Assembly: GCF_038502225.1 (NCBI RefSeq)
Contig: NC_091374.1
Span: forward strand, 5,789,020 to 5,853,019
DNA length: 64,000 bases
Source: Cherax quadricarinatus
Lineage: Eukaryota; Arthropoda; Malacostraca; Decapoda; Parastacidae
Reading direction: 5' to 3'
Made by a program: the position numbers and the translations under genes. Position 1 is the stretch's first letter; each line of letters opens with the position of its first letter. The notes beneath the pieces were generated by a model. That model saw only the letters and a list, made by a program, of their open reading frames with translations, was not told the DNA's origin and did no database searches. This document shows positions 1-47,788 of the stretch, piece by piece.

Positions 1-79
1 TATATTTCTACACCATAGGAAGGTTAGCATAGGCACCACTGTGAGCACAAATACATGTACCTAGTTGGATGAATATTGT

Positions 80-165
80 GGCTAGCTGGTCCAGTGGCTA
101 ACGCGACGGTCTGGAGTTTTGAGACTCATCGCGGGTTCAAATCCCGCCCGTGGTATGGTTTGTTG
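80..165 (+). repeat. tRNA-derived SINE (SINE-A), copy 1
   Basis: An A-box-like TGGTCCAGTGGC lies near 87 and a B-box-like GGTTCAAATCCC near 134, at the spacing of a tRNA internal promoter. The flanks of the T-arm do not form a 7-bp acceptor stem, so I read it as a SINE head rather than a tRNA gene. Two related copies lie at 1436-1499 and 1517-1612. Confidence 0.6.
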
Positions 166-317
166 TCAAATCAGTACCTTCCTATATTTGTCAAGATTGA
201 ATCATAAGCTGCGAGTTCTGTCTTAGATATTTTTAACATGTTTTATATCCATTTATTTATCCCTGTTTTCCATTTGCACTCTTATTTCATATCGACCTTA
301 ATTCTACACATTACCAA

Positions 318-905
318 AGACTGAAGGTTCAGTGCTGTCAGTCTGTCTTCGTAGGAAAGGCTTCTAGCATGGAATTAACTTCATCGTTTTCTGTATATTT
401 TCCAGCACATATCTAAATGAGGTCTAACCAAAGACATGTAAAGTTGAAGTATAACCCGAGGACTTTATATATATAATATAATGTGCACTTTTATTATATA
501 TACGTGTCTGTGCACTTATGCACTGTTGGCTTTAAATTTCTACTAACCAGGACTACATTTTTTTCGCAGTGATTGTGACTAAGATCTACATTGTTTAATT
601 TACAGATGAAGAATTTGACATGTGCAACACCTGGGTATCTTGATTTGTAGACGTTTCGCCCTCCATTGGCTTTACCAATGCAAGAACTTAATGTGAAGAA
701 TATATACAAAAGATGAGGTAATCAGTCTCTCAGTCTTGGAGTTGAACAGCACCGAGTTACTTTATTTTCTAGGATTAAATTTCGCTTGTCTGCAGTGAAC
801 TGCATCTGCCACTTCTCCCGCCTCATCAACCTGAAGTTTTCTAATGTCTTCATCAGAAATTATTTGTCGTCCTGTTTCAGTACCGTAGGTAAACTGCTTA
901 TATTG
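318..905 (-). mobile_element. CR1-like LINE fragment (CR1-2 family), decayed
   Basis: The complement encodes broken pieces matching the RT C-terminal half of the better copy at 59528-62010: an EKWQMQF block from about 800-830, KLNNVDL near 595-610 and SRNLKP near 525-550. The reading frame is lost. An unrelated repeat interrupts it at about 606-737. It is a dead relic. Confidence 0.55.
606..737. repeat. Piece of a fold-back repeat inside the CR1-2 relic
   Basis: Phrases such as GGTATCTT, CGTTTCGCC and GAGGTAATCAGTC match the arm of the fold-back element at 60751-61374. Only one arm is present here. It separates two CR1-2 coding blocks that are adjacent in the intact family member. Confidence 0.45.
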
Positions 906-954
906 CTATTATCGCATCAGTGTCATGTGGATTATGAACAGTAAGGTTGCTCTT

Positions 955-1160
955 GGCTTGGTATATCCTCAGTCCACACTCAGAGGGTCTGCGATTAATC
1001 CCCGGCACGGATGAAGCGTTAACAGTACGGAGGTACCTGGTTTTTTCCCGGTGCGTCGCATCCTGGGAATTAACTCCTCGTTGACGCGCTGGCTTTAATG
1101 CGTTATACTGGGTATCTAACCCTCCTGGTTAAAAATCCGAACAAAAATCTTATCTTAAGA
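955..1160 (+). repeat. SINE-B body, partial
   Basis: Shares the blocks GGTACCTGG, CGCATCCTGGG, and a 3' end with CTAACCCTCC and GGTTAAAAATC with copies at 5826-6125, 6262-6620 and 31546-31665. A B-box-like GCGATTAATCCCC near 990 marks the end of the tRNA-like head. Confidence 0.55.
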
Positions 1161-1331
1161 CCGTGACACATCACTTGTGACGCCAAGAGCTTTATCAAGA
1201 CAGCTTAAGGATCCTGGCCAGCAAAACGTAGGCTAATTTAATGAGAACGTTGCAAGTTCTCGGTACTTTTTATATTCCATACTCTCAGTTCAGAGGTAAA
1301 CAAGCCACGGTACGGGTGGGGTACCTGGAGT

Positions 1332-1425
1332 ATACCTGGAGAGGTTTTCGGGGATCGACGTCCCCGCGGCCCGGTTTGTGACCAGGCCTCATGGTGGATC
1401 AGAGCCTGATCAACCAGGGGGTAGC
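1332..1425 (-). repeat. CR1-1 LINE 3' tail fragment
   Basis: The complement ends in CTCTCCAGGTA and carries the GACCAGGC and CTGATCAACCAGG blocks found at the 3' end of every CR1-1 copy here (3170-4255, 11644-12626, 62736-63208). Only the last ~90 bp remain. Confidence 0.6.
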
Positions 1426-1435
1426 GCATGGTAAG

Positions 1436-1499
1436 TGAGTTGTGAAATTCCAGGCCAGTGCGTAAGCCACTAGGCCATCTGGCTACAATAAATATTTCT
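1436..1499 (-). repeat. SINE-A, copy 2 (inverted)
   Basis: Reverse complement of the A-box half of SINE-A (GGCCTAGTGGCTTACGCACTGG). It faces copy 3 at 1517-1612, so the two can form a hairpin with arms of about 40 bp. The B-box half is missing where it meets the CR1-1 tail. Confidence 0.5.
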
Positions 1500-1516
1500 A
1501 GTTGGATGATTCTTAT

Positions 1517-1612
1517 TGTAACCAGCTGGCCCAGTGGTTTACGCACTGGCCTGGAGTTTCACGACACACTTGCCATAGGTTCTAACCCCACCTGTACCCT
1601 GGTTTGTTTACA
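1517..1612 (+). repeat. SINE-A, copy 3
   Basis: A-box-like CTGGCCCAGTGG near 1526 and a decayed B box GGTTCTAACCCC near 1578, followed by the CTGGTTTGTTTAC end also seen after copy 1. Confidence 0.5.
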
Positions 1613-1617
1613 GTTGT

Positions 1618-2220
<603 letters not shown>

Positions 2221-2229
2221 ACATTCTGT

Positions 2230-3020
2230 TAGCTAATCAAGTTATAGTAAGAAACGAAGTGTTAACGAGATTATTCATAAGTGTTAGTTCGTTATACAGT
2301 TTATGAATTGTTACATAATTAGTATTATAATGCGGTATATTCAGTATTACAAACTGTCACCGGTGCAAGGGACGGATTAAGGTACTCTGTTGGTTAAGCA
2401 ATGCTGGAGTGGTTCAGAGATATTTGCAGGAGACGAATGTACTTGAGTGTAACATTTAGACTATAAAATCTTGCCAGTAATGAGATGTTAGGTTAGGTTC
2501 GCCAGGAAACAGGACGAGAGATGTCTAGTAATGGGGAAGACAGGGAAGGACCCGTGCAGGGGTACATCAGATCTGGGTAGAGTTGAGGGGGGTCCACTTT
2601 ACACTTAACTGGCTCCTACTAGTATGCCCTTTGGCCAAGGTCACCTCTCTTCCCCCAGGCCCCCCTCGCCTCAGCAACAGCCCTCCATCACCCCTCCAGC
2701 ATCCCTTCCTCGCTCACCCAGCTTGTGTCCAGGGCCAGACCTGACTTACACTGAGCTGCTACCACACGTGAGTACTCTGACACTTGCCTGCTAATATTGT
2801 GTCTTCGGCTGTAATTTCACATAATTGACTTCACCTCAGCTATTATATGCATTAGGAAGCGCTAAATATTATTTACATATAAGCCATACATTTCATAAAC
2901 TGTTGCTAAGTAATATACGCTAAAATTTGTTTTACTCCCTATTTTAGATACGTACTAAGTATTCGTTTATGGGTGAATTGCAGCAAAACTTATCTAAGCG
3001 CAATCGATAGACTTTACCTG
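2230..3020 (+). other. Unassigned stretch; possible FMO 5' UTR exon ending at 2767
   Basis: No element is recognised. A C-rich block at about 2640-2767 stands out from the AT-rich surroundings and ends at a good donor (CACAC|GTGAGT). Since the FMO coding exon at 8974 begins right after an acceptor, a non-coding first exon must lie upstream, and this block is a candidate. No TATA box or initiator was identified. Weak inference. Confidence 0.2.
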
Positions 3021-3024
3021 GAGA

Positions 3025-3169
3025 TCCCTCAAGGAAGGTTCCTTGATGTTGGTGAGGGTCTCTTGATTTAAGGAATTGGATTTGTGCTCCAGTTCCCCGA
3101 ATCCCCCCCCAGGCGCTGTATAATCCTCCGGGTTTAGCGCTTCCCCTTGATTATTATAATTTACCTGGA
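3025..3169 (+). repeat. SINE-C, near-complete copy
   Basis: Carries the family hallmarks CCTCAAGGAAGGTTCCTTG, CTCTTGATTTAAGGAATTGG, GGGTTTAGCGCTTCCCC and an ATTATTATAAT tail. It closely matches the copy at 52507-52671, where the target-site duplication defines both ends. Its tail abuts the CR1-1 copy at 3170. Confidence 0.8.
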
Positions 3170-4255
3170 GAGAGTTCCGGGGTTCAACGTCCCCGGGGCT
3201 CGGTCTGTGAGCAAGCCTCATGGAGGATCAAGGCCTGATCAACCAGGCTGTTACTGCTGGCCGCTCGGAATCCAACGTATGAACCACAGCCCGCTGGTCA
3301 GGTACCGACTTTAGGTGCTTGTCCAGTGCCAGCTTGAAGACAGCCAGGGGTCTATCGGTAATCCCCCTTTTGTATGCTGGGAGGCAGTTGAACAGTCTTG
3401 CACCCCTGACACTTAGTGTTGTCTCTTAACGTGCTAGTGACACCCCTGCTTTTCATTGGGGGGATGTTGCATCGTCTGCCAAGTCTTTTGCTTTCGTTGT
3501 GAGTGATTTTCGTGTGCAAGTTCGGTACTAGTCCCTCTAGGATTTTCCAGGTGTATATAATCATACATCTCTCCCGCCTGCGTTCCAGGGAATACAGGTT
3601 CAGGAACCTCAGGCGCTCCCAGTAATTGAGGTGTTTTATCTCCGTTATGTGCGCCGTGAAGGTTCTCTGTACATTTTCTAGGTCAGCAATTTCACCTGCC
3701 TTGAAAGGTGCTGTTAGTGTGCAGCAATATTCCAGCCTAGATAGAACAAGTGACCTGAAGAGTGTCATCATGGGCTTGGCATCCCTAGTTTTGAAGGTTC
3801 TCATTATCCATCCTGTCATTTTTCTAGCAGATGCGATTGATACAATGTTATGGTCCTTGAAGGTGAGATCCTCCGACATGATCACTCCCAGGTCTTTGAC
3901 GTTAGTTTTTCGCTCTATTGTGTGGTTGGAATTTGTTTTATACTCCAATGAAATTTTAATTTCCTCACGTTTACCATATCTGAGTAATTTAAATTTCTCA
4001 TCGTTGAATTTCATATCGTTTTCTGCAGCCCATTTAAAGATTTGGTTGATGTCCACCTGGAGCCTTGCATTGTTTGCAATGGAGGACAGTCATGCAGATT
4101 CGGGTGTCATCTGCAAAGGAAGACACGGTGCTGTGGCTTATATCCCTGTCTGTCAGTTATGAGGATGAGGAACAAGATGGGAGCGAGTACTGTGCCTTGT
4201 GGAACAGAGCTTTTCACCGTAGCCGCCTCAGACTGTACTCTGTTGACTACTACTA
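3170..4255 (-). mobile_element. CR1-1 LINE, 5'-truncated RT and C-terminal part
   Basis: On the complement the frame runs from an RT block (VPQGTVLAPILFLIL, then SSFADDTRICMT with the catalytic FADD) near 4200-4090 into a C-terminal domain (SLERRRERCMIIYTWKILEG). The ORF 4056-3352 covers 234 residues of this. It is interrupted by small indels near 4090 and at the C-terminus. The 3' terminus is ...CTCTCCAGGTAAA at 3170. The endonuclease is absent. The RT and ending resemble CR1/L2-group LINEs; exact clade not decided. Confidence 0.8.
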
Positions 4256-4344
4256 TTTGTGTTCTATTTGTTAGTTTTAAGGACTGTTACACTCCAATAT
4301 TAATATTTTTTCTATTAATTGAAGTTATGAGTTATTTACATTAG

Positions 4345-4925
4345 ACAATCAGGGTATAAGTATGAGGATTGTTTTCTTTCCCAAAGATTAGGATTTTACA
4401 CTTGTCCACACTGAACCGCATCTGCCACTTTTCAGACCATGACATTAGTTTGTCTAAATCTTCCTGAAGGTCGGTGGTATCCTTCTCAGAACCTTTTATT
4501 CTGCCTATCATCGTGTCATCGGCGAATTTACTCAATTCACTTGTTATCCCTCCGTCAAGGTTATTAATGTAAATTTTGAACAACAATGGGCCTGAAACTG
4601 ATCCTTGTGGAACCCCACTTATCTCTGGTCCACTGATGGGTGAACAGAGACAACAGGTGTAAAGAAAGACACCCAATGTTTCTACCCTCGCTGGGAATCT
4701 AACTCAGACCCTCGCCGTGTGAAGCGAGAGTTTTAACCACCAGGCTACGGGGCACCGTAAAAGCATTACCTAAACTCCAAATAACCACCATCATCATCTT
4801 ATTATATCGGCTTTTAATTGATTCTAACAGTTCGTCTACTATTGACATCAGGTTTATTGGACAGTAATTTGACAGACTAGACTTATTTCCTGATTTAAAG
4901 CTTGAGCTTTGGCGACCCCTTAACA
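4345..4925 (-). mobile_element. CR1-like LINE fragment (CR1-3), interrupted
   Basis: Two RT pieces lie on the complement: SGNKSSLSNY with INLMSIVDELLESI at about 4895-4810, and GVPQGSVSGPLLFKIYINNL with SKFADDT at 4620-4490, ending in the EKWQMRFSVDKCKIL block. The FADD catalytic motif is present. A SINE-B sits between them at 4626-4762 and roughly 120 residues of RT are missing. Related to, but distinct from, CR1-2 at 59528-62010. Confidence 0.7.
4626..4762 (-). repeat. SINE-B with tRNA-like head
   Basis: On the complement: an A-box-like GTAGCCTGGTGG, an anticodon-arm-like CTCGC...GCGAG, a B-box-like GAGTTAGATTCCC, then GAAACATTGGGTGTC and ACACCTGTTGTCTCTGTTC, the start of the SINE-B body seen at 5826-6125. 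It interrupts the CR1-3 RT region. Confidence 0.65.
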
Positions 4926-4939
4926 ACCACACACACTAT

Positions 4940-5245
4940 CATGTCTGTCTCTGAAGAGCTCTCCGTCCAGGGAAATGGAGCTACTCTCCCTCCTCGGATC
5001 GAGCCTGACCGTTACCCGTTCCTCCAGGATCTGTGCGGGCCCCTACGGGTTTAGTGTTCCCCCGTGAACGTAATAAAAGTCCCCTCCTCTTCCCCCCCTC
5101 AAGTACTAATTGGGTGCTGGTGTGGAGCTCTCGATCCAAGGAATTGGAAACTGTCCTCTCCTTCCTCGGATCGAACCAGATTGCCTCCCATTTCCCATTA
5201 TTTTACTGTTTAATATGTGACTTTTATTTCCTGTTCCACTGATGC
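4940..5245 (+). repeat. Two diverged SINE-C-like fragments
   Basis: Blocks CTCCGTCCAGGGAAATGGAG...CCTACGGGTTTAGTGTTCCCCC (4965-5062) and CTCTCGATCCAAGGAATTGG (5128-5148) resemble the middle and 3' parts of SINE-C. Decay is heavy and boundaries are approximate. Confidence 0.4.
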
Positions 5246-5825
5246 ATTGTTTCAACATTTTTATTACTAATTAAATTTTTATTTTAATTAATTTTATTTA
5301 ATTATTTTGTCCAATAGCTATATTATTCTAATGAACTGAATTTTATGCCAAGTTATATTCTTGGTAATAATAAATGATTGCTTTTCGATGGATTTTAGCG
5401 ATTAATTGCAGTGCTGTATAGCCCTTGTGGTTTAGCGCTTCTTTTTTTATTGTAATAATAAATAGCGATTAGTTATAGTTTTATTGTACAATGTTTTTTT
5501 GTGGAAATGGTAAAAGATGTAACCAAATTAAACCCCCCTAACCCAAGCTAAAATAGCTTAACCTTACACTACCAGTGGTAGATGTGTGTGTGTGTGCATT
5601 TACATTCAGCCAGGTGTGTGACACAACATAATATTAACTGTTGATTGCCTCAGATGCGCTGTGCAAGCCAAATATTTTTTTCGCTAGTATCTCCGAATAG
5701 GAATAGTTTTAAACTCTAGCCATATTTTCATCAAGGCAGAATAGTCCAGAAAATAAAACTAATTTCTAGTTATTTTTCCAAAGGTGAACAGACATCACAA
5801 TTAAAATAATGCACCATATTGTAAC
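5246..5825. other. AT-rich stretch with one SINE-C tail
   Basis: Only 5408-5460 is recognisable: GTGCTGTATAGCCC, GTGGTTTAGCGCTTC and a TAATAATAA tail, the last ~50 bp of SINE-C. A short GT tract lies at 5584-5597. Nothing else seen. Confidence 0.5.
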
Positions 5826-6125
5826 ATCCCCAGCCATCATGCAGAGGGTAGGTTCACACCCATAGTAGGTAGCATAGGTGGAAATGTTGGGTATATTAGT
5901 AAGCAAGTATTTACATGGGCATATTACCTTACACCTGCTGTCCCTGTTCACCTAGCAAGCAACTAGGTACCTGGGTTTTAGTTGACTGGTGTGGGTTGCA
6001 TCCTGGGGAAAAGGGGGACAAGATAGGACCCCAATGGAAATAAGACACAGTACTCAATGACACACTGACTTTCTTGGGGTATCCTGGGTGGCTAACCCTC
6101 CAGGTTAAAAATCTGAACAAATCTT
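5826..6125 (+). repeat. SINE-B, long copy
   Basis: Contains the ordered body blocks CCTGTTCACCTAGCAA, GGTACCTGGGTTTTAGTTGA, GGGTTGCATCCTGGGG, GACCCCAATGGAAATAAG, ACACTGACTTTCTTGGGG and GGTTAAAAATCTGAACAAAT. The order matches the partial copies nearby. Confidence 0.7.
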
Positions 6126-6202
6126 AAAACCTGGAGGGAGGGGTGGGTGTTCCGGGGGTTAACCACCCCCGTGGCCCGGTCCATGACTGGGCCTCGCCTA
6201 CT
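6126..6202 (-). repeat. CR1-1 3' tail fragment
   Basis: Complement of the CR1-1 ending (CCTGGAGGGAG...CCCCCGTGGCCCGGTC), directly after the SINE-B 3' end. Confidence 0.5.
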
Positions 6203-6261
6203 ATGAGGCAACTCGTACGTGCAAATCTAACAACCACTTGCCCCTGTTACCTAGCAATAAA

Positions 6262-6620
6262 TTGATGGATGTTTGTGGCTCAGTGGGCAGTTGCCTCTGC
6301 TCGCACACTGAGGGAAGCAGGGTTCAATACCCTGAAGAGTGGAAATATTGGGCATGTTTCTTACACCTATCATCATTGTTCACCTAGCAATCAGTAGGTA
6401 CCTGGGTGCTAGTGGACTGTTGTCAGTCACATCCTGGGGGATTGGATTAAAAAACAAACTTTATTTCTTTCTGCAGTATGCAGAACGTAGTTTTACATGT
6501 AATAAAATATTGTTAAACACACAAAGCCACTAGCATGTGGAGCATTTGGGGCAGTAGACAATCTGATTTTGGTTTTATTGGGTTATCCTGGGTTTTTAAA
6601 CTCTTGCTTAATAATCCATT
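6262..6620 (+). repeat. SINE-B, decayed copy with tRNA-like head
   Basis: A-box-like GTGGCTCAGTGGGC near 6271 and B-box-like GGTTCAATACCC near 6320 precede the body blocks TTGTTCACCTAGCAATCAGT, GGTACCTGGGTGCTAGTGGA and GGGTTATCCTGGG. An extra ~100 bp near 6450-6560 does not match the family. Confidence 0.55.
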
Positions 6621-6724
6621 GTTTTTAGTGACTGTGGGATGAACCCCCCATTTCTAGGCTCTATCTCTATAGAATACTTAAGGCTTGTAAAATGGGTTTC
6701 TTGCAGTTCTTGATTAATATAGTT

Positions 6725-6870
6725 TTATGAATTGTTGTGTGGGTTGCAGAGCATTTACAGAAAAGACCTTAAATAAAAGGACCCCAATAGAAATTAACCA
6801 CATTGATTTTCTTTACTGCCTAAGCCTAGGTTTTTGTCTCCTCTGTTTTTAATAATCCAAATAAAATCTT
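6725..6870 (+). repeat. SINE-B, 3' half, decayed
   Basis: GTGTGGGTTGCA, GGACCCCAATAGAAATTAA, TGATTTTCTT and AATAATCCAAATAAAATCTT follow the SINE-B order. It lies just upstream of the RTE-1 insertion at 6895. Confidence 0.45.
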
Positions 6871-6894
6871 TTTCTAGTTTCCATGTCCAGAACC

Positions 6895-8486
6895 TTTGTA
6901 TAAAGGCAAAGGGGATAAAAGAGAGTGCAAAAATTATAGGGGGATAAGTCTGTTGAGTGTACCTGGTAAAGTGTATGGTAGAGTTATAATTGAAAGAATT
7001 AAGAGTAAGACGGAGAATAGGATAGCAGATGAACAAGGAGGCTTTAGGAAAGGTAGGGGGTGTGTGGACCAGGTGTTTACAGTGAAACATATAAGTGAAC
7101 AGTATTTAGATAAGGCTAAAGAGGTCTTTGTGGCATTTATGGATTTGGAAAAGGCGTATGACAGGGTGGATAGGGGGGCAATGTGGCAGATGTTACAAGT
7201 GTATGGTGTAGGAGGTAGGTTACTGAAAGCAGTGAAGAGTTTTTACGAGGATAGTGAGGCTCAAGTTAGAGTATGTAGGAAAGAGGGAAATTTTTTCCCA
7301 GTAAAAGTAGGCCTTAGACAAGGATGTGTGATGTCACCGTGGTTGTTTAATATATTTATAGATGGGGTTGTAAGAGAAGTAAATGCGAGGGTCTTGGCAA
7401 GAGGCGTGGAGTTAAAAGATAAAGAATCACAAACAAAGTGGGAGTTGTCACAGCTGCTCTTTGCTGATGACACTGTGCTCTTGGGAGATTCTGAAGAGAA
7501 GTTGCAGAGATTGGTGGATGAATTTGGTAGGGTGTGCAAAAGAAGAAAATTAAAGGTGAATACAGGAAAGAGTAAGGTTATGAGGATAACAAAAAGATTA
7601 GGTGATGAAAGATTGAATATCAGATTGGAGGGAGAGAGTATGGAGGAGGTGAACGTATTCAGATATTTGGGAGTGGACGTGTCAGCGGATGGGTCTATGA
7701 AAGATGAGGTGAATCATAGAATTGATGAGGGAAAAAGAGTGAGTGGTGCACTTAGGAGTCTGTGGAGACAAAGAACTTTGTCCTTGGAGGCAAAGAGGGG
7801 AATGTATGAGAGTATAGTTTTACCAACGCTCTTATATGGGTGTGAAGCGTGGGTGATGAATGTTGCAGCGAGGAGAAGGCTGGAGGCAGTGGAGATGTCA
7901 TGTCTGAGGGCAATGTGTGGTGTGAATATAATGCAGAGAATTCGTAGTTTGGAAGTTAGGAGGAAGTGCGGGATTACCAAAACTGTTGTCCAGAGGGCTG
8001 AGGAAGGGTTGTTGAGGTGGTTCGGACATGTAGAGAGAATGGAGCGAAACAGAATGACTTCAAGAGTGTATCAGTCTGTAGTGGAAGGAAGGCGGGGTAG
8101 GGGTCGGCCTAGGAAGGGTTGGAGGGAGGGGGTAAAGGAGGTTTTGTGTGCGAGGGGCTTGGACTTCCAGCAGGCATGCGTGAGCGTGTTTGATAGGAGT
8201 GAATGGAGACAAATGGTTTTTAATACTTGACGTGCTGTTGGAGTGTGAGCAAAGTAACATTTATGAAGGGATTCAGGGAAACCGGCAGGCCGGACTTGAG
8301 TCCTGGAGATGGGAAGTACAGTGCCTGCACTCTGAAGGAGGGGTGTTAATGTTGCAGTTTAAAAACTGTAGTGTAAAGCACCCTTCTGGCAAGACAGTGT
8401 TGGAGTGAATGATGGTGAAAGTTTTTCTTGTTCGGGCCACCCTGCCTTGGTGGGAATCGGCCGGTGTGATAATAAAAAAAATAATA
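6895..8486 (+). mobile_element. RTE-1 LINE copy A, 5'-truncated, with perfect TSD
   Basis: Begins inside the RT domain (PLYKGKGDKRECKNYRG) and runs to the RTE-1 3' end GTGTGATAATAAAA(AAT). The reading frame stays open for about 444 codons to a stop at 8230. It contains GLRQGCVMSPWLFNIFIDG and FADDTVLLGDS (catalytic FADD). The 12-bp target ATGTCCAGAACC occurs at 6883-6894 and again at 8487-8498. The lack of endonuclease makes it non-autonomous; the perfect TSD and open frame indicate a young insertion. Confidence 0.93.
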
Positions 8487-8498
8487 ATGTCCAGAACC

Positions 8499-8970
8499 AA
8501 AATCTAACCATCCAATTTCCCTGAATCCCTTCCCAAATATTATTTTGGTCACAAAAGAAAAATTGTTTCTACTCTGGATTTATCACTCATATACATACCC
8601 TGCTAAAGCTCTACCACTCAAAACCTCCTTCAAACCTTCCTTCCAACCCTTGATGTTACAATTCCTACATCAACTGACCATCCCAGGGTTATATCGTACA
8701 CCCTGTTGATCAGTCAGTCTTATTGACTCCTCTCTAAATGCCCAAACTATATGTAGCATTTATAGACACACTAGGTATATTATAATTAATAATAAAAATT
8801 ATTTCAGTGTACATATTGGCTTTGGTTTATTAAATTTCTAGCCTAGAGCTAGACTAATGTCATTTTATGTGCTCCTATACACTGTATATACTGTACACAA
8901 TATACACATGAATACATAAATATACAAACAATCTTTCATTACAAACATTATCCTATATATGACTTATTTG
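8499..8970. other. Intergenic or 5'-UTR-intron sequence, nothing recognised
   Basis: The pre-insertion sequence resumes after the RTE-1 A TSD. AT-rich, no ORF of note. It ends in the acceptor TTATTTGCAG at 8964-8973. Confidence 0.4.
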
Positions 8971-8977
8971 CAGGACA

Positions 8978-45386
<36,409 letters not shown>

Positions 45387-46173
45387 GGCACAGCATACTT
45401 TTGTACAGTATAGTATTTTCCTGATTACTATTGAGTACTGGTTAATATTTTTTCATTGTTGAATTTGTTACCTGCATTCTTAGTGTTTAGAATCTTGTGC
45501 ATATTCTTCATTTACTCTTAAATTTTCAGATCCTGTAGTGTTAATGTATTTTCAGACAAATCGGGAAATAATTGTGTGTCATGGCTGACATCTCATTTGA
45601 TCATTTCACGTTTGTAGGAAACTTTCTTGTGCTGACTTCATTATCACAAAAGTATTGTATATAGGCTTGCAACTTACAGTATATTAAAATTCTGTTCCAA
45701 GGGAATGAAACTACATTAAATAATAATACCAATACAGTTGAATCCCCAAATTCACAAGCTTTTGTAATTTACAAGATTAAATTAAATTATACTGAACAGT
45801 GTTTTTAGTGAAAGGCGTTTGAAAGCAACATAATTATTAAAGTATTTTGTATAGTACCTCTCTTTTTTTTTTGCCTGGTGCATTCCCAAAACTAAATACG
45901 TATAGGAGTTAGTTTATAATGTACTCAGTTTCTTGGATCAAGAACCCTTCAGTATTGTTCTATTAAAAGGAATAATTATAATAATAAGGGGTAGGAATGG
46001 GAGTGTTGAATATGGATATTTTCACACATGCAGCAGTATTATGTAGTTAAAGGTGAAGTATTTGAGTAAGCCATTGATGTATATGTTGGGAAGTATCTTA
46101 GAATAAATGACATTTGTAACAATTATTGTATATAGTTTTTTGGTTTACTGTGATTTTTTTTATTGTCAGAGGT

Positions 46174-46447
46174 TGTTGCTTTACCTAGCAAGAGAGAGAT
46201 GCATGATGATATTCAGAAATATTTTGAAGATTTCTGAAGATCTCCCTATTAAATATTTCCACAAACCTGGTACACTGCAGTGACCATATAATAATGATTT
46301 AGCAAGAATGGGGGATATTCCACCCTTGCCCCAAATCATATGAAAGATGTATGAAACTGTAAGCAGTATTGGGAGGTCACATCTTATGTTCTTTAAAGAA
46401 ACTTGTTTAATTATCACAGCCCCCAGACTCCTTCAAGTGCATTAAAT
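46174..46447 (+). pseudogene. FMO terminal exon 7b, decayed duplicate of 7a
   Basis: Preceded by TTTTATTGTCAG but lacks the first ~30 bp of the exon. It matches 7a from VALPSKREM on, then has a frameshift in the DFKDL region (GATTTCTGAAGATCTCCC), TGG-to-TGA in the QWSY motif (CAGTGACCATA), and CAA-to-TGA after PLPQI (ATCATATGAAAG). It cannot encode an FMO C-terminus. Confidence 0.9.
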
Positions 46448-47126
46448 AGAGTAGTGCATATAGTAGCTAGTTTATGTATTTACCTAAGCATTAAGAGTAC
46501 TGATTAAAACTGTTTTGAATTCCAGGCATCTAGAATCTTGTGCATATTCTTCAGTTTTCCCAAAAATTTGTAAATACTGGTGTATTAACATATTTTGAAG
46601 CAAATGGGGTAATAAGTCTATTCTTGTCATGTCTCATATCTTGTTTGAGCATTTGACATGCAAGATAATTTCTTGTGCTGGTTTCATTATCACAAAAGTA
46701 CTGTATTGCAATATGTAGATTAAAATTCTTTTCTGAACACTTGCAAGCTGTGTAATCAGTAATATTCGATTATACTGTGAAATGTATAATGTTTTTATTG
46801 AAGGGCAGATTGCAGATAACTTTGATTACTCTCAAGTTTTTTTTTTTTTTTTTTTTTGGGGGGGGGGGATGTTTGGGCCTTGGTATATGACCCCAAAATT
46901 AATAAGCAAATATAGGATTTCATTTAAAATATGTTATTCATCGCTTCTCTCTCTTGTCTGGACATTTTTTTTTTTTTTTTTTTTTTTTTTTTATTACAAT
47001 TACTAATATTAACAAGATTAAAGCGAGAATTAATGAGATTTGGTCTCTGAAAAACCAAGTAAAATGACCTAAATAAAAATTTATTACAGGAACAGAATTT
47101 TGTACTCGAGGTACCATTGTACAGTA

Positions 47127-47273
47127 CAGTGGTACCTCGAGCTTCAAACAGCTCCCAACTCAAACAGTCATGTAAGTGCATTTACATTATTCCTTATGGG
47201 AACAAATTTGTTCAGTATCAGCACTCGAACAGCCTTCTGGCACAAATTAAGTTCGTAACTTGAGGTACCACTG
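47127..47273. mobile_element. Tigger-like MITE, CAGTGGTACCTC family (147 bp)
   Basis: TIR CAGTGGTACCTCGAGCTTC and (complement) CAGTGGTACCTCAAGTTAC with TA on both sides. A solitary right end (CTCGAGGTACCATTG) lies just left at 47105-47119. Confidence 0.8.
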
Positions 47274-47364
47274 TACTTGTTCATAGTTTTGTGAATCTGG
47301 AATTTACATGTACTGTTAACTTTTGTGAATTTTGAGGAAAGAGGTTCCAATCTATACAGAAATT

Positions 47365-47465
47365 AGCAGGTAAGTTTATTTAGGCACAGGTACATATACA
47401 ATCTTCATACCTAGTAACATATATGTAAATTTCTTAGGATAACCCCAAAAAAGTTAATGATTATT
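47365..47465 (+). repeat. Interspersed repeat of unknown class, copy 2
   Basis: Matches the repeat at 38656-38850 in order of blocks, including GGCACAGGTACATAT and TTCTTAGGATAACCC. Confidence 0.45.
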
Positions 47466-47612
47466 TGCATTGGGTTCCTTGTAATTAGGAGTAGAAAATG
47501 AGGATATGGCAGGAAAAGTTTAATTGCATAGAACTTTAGATAGGTAGAGGGTTAAATAGGTGTCTGTAGAACATATTTTAGTACAGAGAATGGTTGACAG
47601 GATATAACCATA

Positions 47613-47788
47613 CAGTAATACCTCAGGATACAAACTTAATTTGTTCCAGAAGGCTGTTTAAGTGCCAATACCGAATGAATCTGTTCCCATGAGGAATAAT
47701 ATAAATTAGATTAATCCACTTCAGACTCCCAAAAATACACTTATAAAATTGTTTGAGTTTTGAGCTGTTCGTATCCCGAGGTACCACT
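47613..47788. mobile_element. Tigger-like MITE, CAGTGGTACCTC family, diverged
   Basis: Ends CAGTAATACCTCAGGATACA and (complement) TAGTGGTACCTCGGGATACG. Longer than the copy at 47127 and with more changes. Confidence 0.7.

Noticed and set aside
80..160. A tRNA gene with A and B boxes
   Set aside because: The B-box arm is good but no 7-bp acceptor stem forms, and related decayed copies lie at 1436 and 1517, so it is a SINE head.
3626..4162. 178-codon ORF on the + strand
   Set aside because: Shadow of the CR1-1 RT/C-terminal frame on the - strand.
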